Assembly (NCBI RefSeq): GCF_001012815.1
Contig: NZ_JYJP01000041.1
Span: forward strand, 25,004 to 89,003
Reading direction: 5' to 3'
From: Vibrio mexicanus
GTDB taxonomy: Bacteria; Pseudomonadota; Gammaproteobacteria; Enterobacterales; Vibrionaceae
DNA length: 64,000 nt
Shown: piece by piece, positions 57,507 to 64,000 of the stretch
Position numbering within the stretch: the stretch's first letter is position 1
Layout: the number at the start of each line of letters is the position of its first letter
The notes under the pieces: model-generated
What the model was told of the DNA's origin: nothing
The model's input: only the letters and a program-made list of their open reading frames with translations
Database searches by the model: none
Made by a program: the position numbers and the translations under genes

Positions 57507-57876
57507 TTTATTACCTTGTTATAGATGAGGAGTAGAGTATAGGAGTTGTCAGCCACAAGCACCATCCCAAGGGGCGCGTATAAGTGAAAAAAACTAAGGA
57601 TATGGCGTGCTTGTTCTGTGCCACTATGACTAAACGCAAAGGGAACCGTCCTAAATAGCTATCAATATAGAGGCCTACCTGATAAAAAATGTCCATGTCC
57701 GATTAAGGGATAGCCTGCCGCTAAATTAGCTACTTTTTTGAACAGGTCAATTCAGCGTTAACAAACTACCAAGTTGGCGATGATCAAATACAGTGAGGAC
57801 ATTATAGTTGTAGTGGAATTTTTTAGTCTAAATCAGTATTTGTTGTCTGGAGCGGAGGTGTAGCTCCAGACAATAA

Positions 57877-58097
57877 TTACTTGCAAAACGTCTCAATATA
57901 AAGCGCTTCGACTTTATCTCTCGCCCACTGAGTGCGACGCAAGAATTTTAGCGAAGATTTAATCGACGGGTTGTTGTAGAAACAGTTGATTTGAATCTCG
58001 GCGTCTAAGCTTCCCAGCCATAGTGTTCTTGTAGACGAACGAGTATTTTCTCAAGGGTCAAACCATGCAGTGGGTTATTTGGCTGTTCTTGGCTCAT
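57877..58097 (-). pseudogene. VF530-family small protein, frameshifted by one lost base
   Basis: Starting at ATG 58097 with AGGA upstream, the frame reads [19 protein letters not shown], then hits a stop after YGWEA. Adding one G at the position of base 58010 (CC on the plus strand) gives [15 protein letters not shown], continuing through [20 protein letters not shown] to FCK. That is 73 residues, matching the VF530 family (DNA-binding-like small proteins, structure solved for Vibrio fischeri). Because it is broken, no long open frame marks it. Confidence 0.8.
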
Positions 58098-58196
58098 GTT
58101 GAGGTATTCCTGATGTACTTAATTCAACGCTAAGTTTAACAGAATCAAGATTGCCTGTTGGGGAAAAGTGAATTGGGGTTAATCTGTGGATGGGAA

Positions 58197-58391
58197 TCAT
58201 CTCGTTTTGGGTCTTTTCATTTTGGTAGCACCCGCAATGGTCAGCGCGATACCGCTTCCCAAACACACTATGGCGACGCCAAAAAATTGATTCATAGGTA
58301 CAGACAGTGCCATAACAAGCAATACACATGCGTTTGCTATCAACACCAATCCAACCAAGAGTAATGGGCTCCAAGTCGTGAGTTTCTTCAT
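58197..58391 (-). CDS. Small two-helix membrane protein
   Basis: 64 residues from MKKLTTWSP: two hydrophobic helices (LLLVGLVLIANACVLLVMAL; FGVAIVCLGSGIALTIAGA) and a basic tail. Family not recognised. It lies 29 bp after the EmrE-type gene and probably shares its transcript. Confidence 0.65.
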   Translation of the reverse strand: MKKLTTWSPLLLVGLVLIANACVLLVMALSVPMNQFFGVAIVCLGSGIALTIAGATKMKRPKTR

Positions 58392-58419
58392 GTGCACTTC
58401 CTTTTGTTATGACTAATGA

Positions 58420-58761
58420 CTAATGACTGATGGCTTTGGAGAACACATTCACAATCACTGTGCCCGTGAGAATAAAGCCAATGCCGATAATGGCTGGCAA
58501 ATCTAATTTTTGCCCGAATACAAGCCAACCTATGCTTGCCACCAATACAATTCCAGCGCCACACCAGATTGCGTAAGCAATACCCACTGGCATCACTTTC
58601 ACCACTTGCGCTAAACAAGCAAACGCGATGGCGTAAAACCCTAAACACATGAGGGTAGGGAGTGGTTTACTAAAGCCCTCTGTCTTGGCAAGAAAGCTGG
58701 TGGCCACGACTTCGGCAATGATGGCGATACTGAGTATTAGGTAATGCAATATTAACTCCAA
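58420..58761 (-). CDS. Small multidrug resistance transporter, EmrE-like
   Basis: 113 residues, four membrane helices. The membrane-embedded Glu is in IIAEVVATSFLAKTEGF, and the blocks MPVGIAYAIWCGAGIV and LDLPAIIGIGFILTGT match EmrE closely. Proton-driven export of quaternary ammonium compounds and related cations. Divergence from no other promoter is visible; the LysR gene lies 8 bp upstream in the same direction. Confidence 0.9.
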   Translation of the reverse strand: MELILHYLILSIAIIAEVVATSFLAKTEGFSKPLPTLMCLGFYAIAFACLAQVVKVMPVGIAYAIWCGAGIVLVASIGWLVFGQKLDLPAIIGIGFILTGTVIVNVFSKAISH

Positions 58762-58769
58762 AGTTTGTC

Positions 58770-59744
58770 TTAAGATGTAGAAACGCGTGAGTTTATTTGA
58801 TGATGCTGTGATGCCTCAAGAGCTTTAAAAAATAAGTCTTCAGGCCGTTTCTTTAACAACTGTTGCTTGAACCACAAGGTAAACAGGGTCACCTTTGGCG
58901 GCGCTTGATGGCGATTATACGACAGATAATGACAATCGGCAGCGCTCATGACCTTATCACTCAACGCTATCACTTCGCCGTTTGTAAGCAAAGGTACTGC
59001 ATTAAGGGAGCGACACAGCATCACCCCTGCACCTTTAGCGGCGAGTTCTAAGCCCATCATAGTACTGCCTACTTCGTACTGACGGTTAGGTGAGGGGCAA
59101 CTGAAAGCATGAGTTGCCAACCACTCAGGCCAGCCCTCGGCATAACCTCTAACATAAATGCCCGGCAACTGGTCAAAAGCGCCTGACAGAATCTGATCGC
59201 AGTGGGCTTCATAAAAACTCGGCGAACAGACAGCGACCCAGTATTCCTTACAGATCAGTTCACCATATTGATTCTCGTTGCCCTGACCATTGACTATCTC
59301 GATGTCGGCTTCTGAGTGGTTGTCTTCTAGCTGAGGCCAGTCGTCTGTATGTAAGCGAACATTGATGTAAGGATGTTTACGGTAGAAATCTTCAAGCATT
59401 GGCACTAACCAAAAGTACGCAAAAGATGTATTAACCTTGATGGTGAGTTGCTGAGCTTGATTATTGTGTGTCATTGCTTGTGTTTGATTACGGATCGCAA
59501 ACAAAGATTGATGAACCGTTGGATAATACTTTTGCCCTGCGGTAGATAACGTAAGACGTCTATGTTCGCGGTTAAACAATGCAAAGCCAAGAAACTGCTC
59601 TAGCGTTTTTATGTGTTGGCTCACCGCGGCCTGCGTGACATGCAGCTCTTGCGCCGCCTTCGATATGGACTGATTTCGAGCACAAGCCTCAAAGGCGACA
59701 AGAGATTTTAATGGGGGAAGCATTAACAGAGTTCTCGTATTCAT
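58770..59744 (-). CDS. LysR-family regulator, GcvA/AmpR-like
   Basis: 324 residues: the GcvA-type start LPPLKSLVAFEACAR, helix-turn-helix SISKAAQELHVTQAAVSQHI, and an effector domain with RGYAEGWPEWL. An internal ATG at 59723 (MLPPLKSL) is the more usual start in this group. Transcribed towards the EmrE-like gene, which it may control. Confidence 0.88.
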   Translation of the reverse strand: MNTRTLLMLPPLKSLVAFEACARNQSISKAAQELHVTQAAVSQHIKTLEQFLGFALFNREHRRLTLSTAGQKYYPTVHQSLFAIRNQTQAMTHNNQAQQLTIKVNTSFAYFWLVPMLEDFYRKHPYINVRLHTDDWPQLEDNHSEADIEIVNGQGNENQYGELICKEYWVAVCSPSFYEAHCDQILSGAFDQLPGIYVRGYAEGWPEWLATHAFSCPSPNRQYEVGSTMMGLELAAKGAGVMLCRSLNAVPLLTNGEVIALSDKVMSAADCHYLSYNRHQAPPKVTLFTLWFKQQLLKKRPEDLFFKALEASQHHQINSRVSTS

Positions 59745-60011
59745 TTCTTACTTGGGATAGGCATGCTCACGGTAGTTATCCAGTTTTGCAGTTTGATGAA
59801 CGTAAAGTGACGGTAGTTTTACTTAACAAAATGACGAATGGATGTACGAACACTTTAGTCAAACTAAATAAAAAATACGTTTAATGTAATTTTTACTTAA
59901 TTCTCCAGAATTGACTTATATCGCAAACTAACTGGCAATACGCAACAACTGGCCTCAAGAAAGCTGGAGCTTGGAGCCAAGATTGGCCCCCGCTGTTTAA
60001 ATTCAATAAGT

Positions 60012-60052
60012 ATGAGAGAGGGCGTTTCAATGAAGCGTCCTCTCTTCGTTTT
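60012..60052 (+). terminator. Orphan terminator, possible end of a small RNA
   Basis: GAGAGAGGGCGTTTC-AAT-GAAGCGTCCTCTCTTC followed by GTTTTT. No plus-strand gene lies upstream for over 2 kb; the neighbour at 59744 runs the other way. A TTGACT hexamer at 59911 could be a -35 element, but no good -10 follows. The rest of the 720-bp gap (59745-60467) shows nothing else. Confidence 0.6.
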
Positions 60053-60467
60053 TGGACGACAGTGACATAGAGACTTTAATTTGGTTTGCGCCAAGTGAGT
60101 GAAATCCGGCAGTGTGGCTAGCTTATGGGTATAGTGAGGTTAGAACAGATAAATCCCATGAATAATACAAGTAAAGTTAGTTTTATTTTTACTTCACTTA
60201 AATTCAGCGAGAATACTTTCCATGGATTGAGAGGAGCAGTACTAAGCTAGCGAGGGCTAGCCGCATACTTGAACCACTGCCACTCAACAAAGAGCCAATG
60301 AAGTGAGAGATGAGTTCTTAGTAAAAGTACTCATTTATTAACCAAAATCCACATTGGTTTAGAAAGGGAGTTTGTATAGCGCCAGAGCTGGGAGTCGACA
60401 GAACCCTAAACGTCATATCGCTCAGTTCTAAGCGTGTAACTAAATTATTGCTAAAGGTAGTATCCCA

Positions 60468-60830
60468 ATGAATAAACTAACGACAATTTTACTTACTTCT
60501 GCTCTTGTTATGTCTGGTAGCCAAGCGCTTGCTCATCCACTGCATGTGTCTCATGAAGGTAACAAGACGCTCGCGACAGAAAGTGTAGACAGTAAAGAGA
60601 GCGCATACGAAAATGCACAGTTAATACTCGACGAGTTAAAAGCAAGCTCGCCTGCAGAACTAAAAAATGAACTAGGTGTGATGCCAGTTCACTTGGTAAA
60701 CAATAGCGTCACACTAAAAGATGACTCCTATATCGTTGCTCAAGAGTATATGAATGATGACGGAGAGGTTCGTTATAAGGGCTTGGTTAATGTGAGCTAC
60801 AGTTACCTAAAGGCGGAAAATAATCGCTAG
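60468..60830 (+). CDS. Small exported protein, possibly DUF3316
   Basis: 120 residues with a clear signal peptide (TILLTSALVMSGSQALA). Mature part is acidic with alternating strands near the end (GEVRYKGLVNVSYSYLK). Vibrio DUF3316 proteins have this size and an exported form, but I cannot confirm membership. No operon partner. Confidence 0.65.
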   Translation: MNKLTTILLTSALVMSGSQALAHPLHVSHEGNKTLATESVDSKESAYENAQLILDELKASSPAELKNELGVMPVHLVNNSVTLKDDSYIVAQEYMNDDGEVRYKGLVNVSYSYLKAENNR

Positions 60831-61124
60831 TTCAATGCCTGTGATAGTCGCTGGCATCCATAGGTAAAGCTCATAGGGGCTAACTTCATTGAGCGACACT
60901 TTGAAGTGAGCCCTTAAAGTATGTTGAAGCTTCTAGCTCTAAGTATCAATGAAGTAACACCAATCTAATACACACCGAATGCCAGTCAATGAGTTGACTG
61001 GCTTCATCCGATTTCATTTCACATTTATTCGCGATAGATTAGCCCTTCCATCCCATCTCTGTTTAGTTCATCTCGAAAAAGATAAATGCTATTGTAGCGA
61101 CCTGCAGTTATTGGGGTTACCTAC

Positions 61125-61391
61125 ATGTCTAATTTACTCTCAAAGTTTCGAAAAGCGGTGAGCGATGTCTTAGACTTTCGTGCTCGTATGTGGGTGGTGC
61201 GTATCGATACTGGACACATAAATGGGGAATCTTTTGTCGTTAACGAGGACTCGTTTACTACGCCTTTGCAATGGATGAAACGTAAAGGCTACAGTGACTC
61301 AATGCTCCAACAAGTCGAAGCGATGAAGTGCTCACAAGTTGTCGTGTTCGATCTCGGTGACATTAAGCATCAACTGATGCGCGTAAAATAG
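61125..61391 (+). CDS. Hypothetical protein
   Basis: 88 residues, soluble, with WVVRIDTGHINGESFVVNED and a C-terminal VVVFDLGDIKHQLMRV. No family recognised. A hairpin (GCCAGTCAA-TGAG-TTGACTGGC, 60978-60999) lies in the otherwise empty 290 bp before it. Confidence 0.6.
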   Translation: MSNLLSKFRKAVSDVLDFRARMWVVRIDTGHINGESFVVNEDSFTTPLQWMKRKGYSDSMLQQVEAMKCSQVVVFDLGDIKHQLMRVK

Positions 61392-61566
61392 TTCCGGAAT
61401 GAGAAATTCATTTGAGATGGTTTTTGACAAATGTGAGCTAGAAGTCGTCCCATGAAGGTTCTAGACCTAAATTATTTAGAGAGCAGTACGGCTAAAAAAA
61501 GAAGAAGAACTTTGATAAATTCGTTGTTCTAAATCGAATCACTCGCTGAGCAAGAGGGATTAATAC

Positions 61567-62010
61567 ATGAAGTTGATAAAGTGGATCACCTTATTTTCCC
61601 TTATCGCGTTGCTATACACCGCTTGCTCGTCTAGTGAAAAACTACAGACCAAATGTTTCCCCCCTTTTGAGGTAAAACATTCTGAACTATTCAGTGGTAA
61701 GCAATTGCTTTCATGGCGCTTTAGTGGAGGGAATGCCTATGAAGACTTTCTCATTGACCATTTGGTTGTCGGCTATCTTGGGTTCACCCTGAACAATTCA
61801 GGTTCGATTGCACTTGATGATACGCTACATTTCACGGGTAGGGCTTTTAAAATGAAGCCAGACTTAGCTCACCGAGTCTTGGGTGGCTCAAAGTCCTCTA
61901 TGCTCTACGAAGTGTCGATTTATGATCAGCACTACGTCTTAAATGAATCGACTTTTAAAAACAGCATACGAGGAGACTTAAAGTCTATATGCCATCTAGA
62001 CCCTCTGTAA
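61567..62010 (+). CDS. Hypothetical lipoprotein
   Basis: 147 residues with a signal and lipobox (LLYTACSSS). Mature domain contains SGGNAYEDFLIDHLVVGYLG and conserved-looking Cys residues. No family recognised. Convergent with the MFS gene. Confidence 0.65.
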   Translation: MKLIKWITLFSLIALLYTACSSSEKLQTKCFPPFEVKHSELFSGKQLLSWRFSGGNAYEDFLIDHLVVGYLGFTLNNSGSIALDDTLHFTGRAFKMKPDLAHRVLGGSKSSMLYEVSIYDQHYVLNESTFKNSIRGDLKSICHLDPL

Positions 62011-62168
62011 CCCTTCACACAGCAGAAAAAGTCGAAATATCCACACCTGAACTGGTACAAAAATAAGTCAAATTTCTGGATTTAAAGTCAAGTCTAACTC
62101 TGCACTGGCTTATAAAGGGGCAACTCCAAGTTAGAAGAACTGCCCCACCCACATGTTCAGACTCAAGA

Positions 62169-63385
62169 TTAAGACACAGCGCTGTCTAATGCTGGTTCAA
62201 GTTCTTCCTGTTCACCCTGAGCAAGCCTTCTTTTTAAAATCCACATGATAACGACGGCAATGAAAAGAGTTGCGGCTGCAAGGTAAATCCATGTTTAGTT
62301 AAGCCGTAGTGACTGAGCAGGGCGATGGCGACATAACTTAAAGATTGTACAGTAGTTGCAAACATGGCGATGCTCCATCCACTCGGCCTCGTTCTTGAAC
62401 CGAGACGGTTTGATGCATCCAATTAATTCTCGAAATGCGGTTCAGTGCGTTAAACGTTCCGAATAAGGCAGTGAATACCAAGATTGTTACGGGGCTAACG
62501 GCCAAGCTCATGCCCATTAAGGTCACCACTAATATACTCATCGAGACCACAATAATATTGGTTGGGCGGTATTGATTTAGAATTTTGGTCACGATCACGC
62601 CAGTAATCAAAGAACCGAGTCCGAAGCTGATATTAAATCCGGCATACCAATCACCAGAGATCCCTTGCTCCGCAAACCAGATAGGCACTAGTTTTCCTAA
62701 GTAGGTCAAGATTGGGTAAGACAAACAAGAAAGCAAAATGAAAGCAAAGTAGGTTGGTTGCCTAGCGAATATTTGCTTACTCTCTTTGAGTTGATCCATA
62801 AACGCAGTGGTGCGGCTCTCTCTTAGTTTCTGAGTATAGGGCGTTACCATGTAACACAGGGCAGAGAGAGAAGATGCGGCTGCGGCGAATAGGGCAAATT
62901 CCCACATTCCCACCACTCGAGCAATACCACACCCAAAGCTCCCGCACCTAGCGTGGTCGATTGCATGACAATTTCTTGCTGCCCCGATATTTTAGCGTAT
63001 TCATGCTGTTGATAGTTCTCTTGGGTAAAGGCATTGTTGGTGGTCCACGCAAAACTGCTGGATACCCAAAACACTAATTGAGCGGCCGCCAACAACCAAT
63101 GCGAGTCGACCCCAACCCTATAGGCAATCACTACAACAAACGCAGTTCCTGCTTGAATCCATTGATTTAAAACCAATAGCTGTTTTCTTGAGTGGCGGTC
63201 GGTAAGGGTGGCAAAAAAGGGGGTTGTTAGGAATGTGACCGCGGTACAAGCTAGGGCGACCATCGCGACAAAGGTGCCCATGTTTGGCTCTGATAGCATC
63301 ACCCAAGGTAGAGCCATCATGAAAAGGCTGATGAGATGCTGTCGAAGAATCTGCCCGTTAAGTATGGAAGTGATTTATTTTTCAT
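62169..63385 (-). pseudogene. MFS exporter next to soxR, four lost bases
   Basis: With four single bases restored (near 63328, 62909-62911, 62373 and 62279-62290) 1221 bases form one frame of 406 residues. It starts MKNKSLPYLTGRFFDSISS, has the loop motif LTDRHSRKQLL, and about 12 membrane helices, as in drug-exporting MFS proteins. Three losses shorten a C run on the plus strand. Four hits in one gene make true decay possible, but each hit has the same form as elsewhere in the window. Driven by a promoter with a SoxR box, so likely induced by redox-cycling compounds. Confidence 0.8.
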
Positions 63386-63428
63386 CGTTTTATTCTGCTC
63401 AATCTGTTAACGTGGTTTTACCTTAAAA

Positions 63429-63446
63429 CCTCAACCTAACTTGAGG
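63429..63446. promoter_or_regulatory. SoxR box in a 19-bp-spaced promoter
   Basis: CCTCAACCTAACTTGAGG matches the SoxR operator CCTCAAGTTAACTTGAGG at 15 or more of 18 positions. On the minus strand TTTACC and TAAGGT flank it at 19-bp spacing, the over-long spacing that MerR-type activators need, pointing at the MFS gene. It is also 31 bp before the soxR start, allowing autoregulation. Confidence 0.82.
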
Positions 63447-63477
63447 TAAAGTTCTTTTTTTGAGACAGGGGAAGGGA

Positions 63478-63921
63478 ATGGAAATCAGCGTCGGTGAAGT
63501 GGCGAAGCGGGCAGGGGTGAAAGTGTCTGCTCTGCACTTTTATGAAGAAAAAGGACTCATTTCGAGTTGGCGGAACCAAGGGAATCAGCGTCGATATCAT
63601 CGAAGTGTATTGCGCCGCGTGGCGGTCATTAAAGCGGCGCAACAAGTGGGTTTGTCGTTGGATAAGATAAAGCTCGCGTTGGATGAGTTACCCAAACATC
63701 AAGCGCCGAATAAACAACAGTGGGAAACCATGGCGACTCATTGGCATGAGCTCCTTGAAGAAAAGATCCAAAAGCTTAAAGCATTGCAAAATGATTTGGG
63801 TGGGTGCATTGGATGTGGTTGTTTATCGTTGGAAACCTGTGCGCTCCGCAATCCAGAAGATGTATTAGGCCGAGACCATTCGGGCTCGAATCTAACGCTC
63901 AGCACGAATGCTGAATCGTGA
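63478..63921 (+). CDS. soxR: Redox-sensing transcriptional activator SoxR
   Basis: 147 residues, MerR family: VGEVAKRAGVKVSALHFYEEKGLI, dimer helix, and the SoxR iron-sulphur ligands C-I-G-C-G-C-L-S-L-E-T-C (four Cys in CX2CXCX5C). The oxidised [2Fe-2S] cluster activates target promoters. Start at 63478, after a GGGGAAGGG site. No soxS is seen; in non-enteric bacteria SoxR directly controls exporters and oxidoreductases, which fits the divergent MFS gene. Confidence 0.93.
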   Translation: MEISVGEVAKRAGVKVSALHFYEEKGLISSWRNQGNQRRYHRSVLRRVAVIKAAQQVGLSLDKIKLALDELPKHQAPNKQQWETMATHWHELLEEKIQKLKALQNDLGGCIGCGCLSLETCALRNPEDVLGRDHSGSNLTLSTNAES

Positions 63922-63947
63922 AAAGCTCCTATCGGCCGGAGCTTTTA
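63921..63947 (+). terminator. Rho-independent terminator after soxR
   Basis: AAAAGCTCC-TATCGGCC-GGAGCTTTT directly after the soxR stop codon. The remaining 50 bp to the window edge show no feature. Confidence 0.85.
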
Positions 63948-64000
63948 CGTTTGGGGTATTCACAAGACAACACAGACAACTCGATTCCAAGTGCATTAGC

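Noticed and set aside
57511..57696. A 61-residue minus-strand open frame upstream of DUF3010
   Set aside because: No ribosome site, no recognisable protein character, and unlikely composition (many Tyr/Leu/Trp in a low-complexity order).
60979..61161. A 60-residue plus-strand frame overlapping the gene at 61125
   Set aside because: It starts inside a hairpin, has no ribosome site, and overlaps a better-supported frame.

Overview
This window looks like a segment of a Vibrio chromosome, most likely the large one. The evidence is the ldtD-mepK-gloC (ycbB-ycbK-ycbL) gene order, tyrR followed by a RimJ-type acetyltransferase, ribA next to an imelysin/di-heme iron locus, and several small families common in Vibrionaceae (DUF2947, DUF2982, DUF3010, DUF3332, VF530). 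There are no rRNA or tRNA genes, no CRISPR array and no prophage.

Layout: 1-4.9 kb, an AraC regulator divergent from a membrane operon (HlyD-type fusion protein, DUF2955 protein, AI-2E family permease, two-pore-type K+ channel). 5-12 kb, a DUF3332 lipoprotein, an HD-GYP response regulator and a very large BvgS-like hybrid kinase. 12-20 kb, Sel1, MscS, a PspB-like protein, TyrR, GNAT, HD hydrolase, DUF2947, a GGDEF protein and RibA. 20-25.4 kb, a Fur-box-preceded imelysin / di-heme / imelysin / DUF1513 operon. 25.5-30.3 kb, the cell-wall genes ldtD, mepK and gloC, and an H1-like winged-helix protein. 30.6-36.1 kb, a TRAP transporter with its own Cache-kinase/NarL-type two-component pair. 36.1-37.2 kb, an operon behind two LexA-like boxes, encoding two small proteins and a TrmY-like methyltransferase. 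37.4-50.2 kb, assorted metabolism and transport. 50.4-56.8 kb, an alcohol/aldehyde oxidoreductase cluster ending at a minimal tyrosine recombinase preceded by a perfect 34-bp palindrome. 57-64 kb, small proteins, an EmrE-type pump, regulators, and a SoxR gene divergent from an MFS exporter across a SoxR box.

Mobile DNA is limited to non-coding elements. Two ~265-bp MITE-like copies with TATACCCAAGT ends lie in inverted orientation at 25.6 and 31.8 kb, and one ~285-bp element with GGGTCTGTT ends lies at 48.3 kb.

A feature that affects any use of this annotation: eleven otherwise well-conserved genes are each broken by single-base indels (15 in total, 14 losses and 1 gain), nearly all explainable as a homopolymer run one base too short. 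Adding back one base restores full-length family members in every case. I read this as residual sequencing error rather than gene decay and give each of these genes as one feature. One of them (VF530, at 57.9 kb) has no usable open frame and would be missed entirely.
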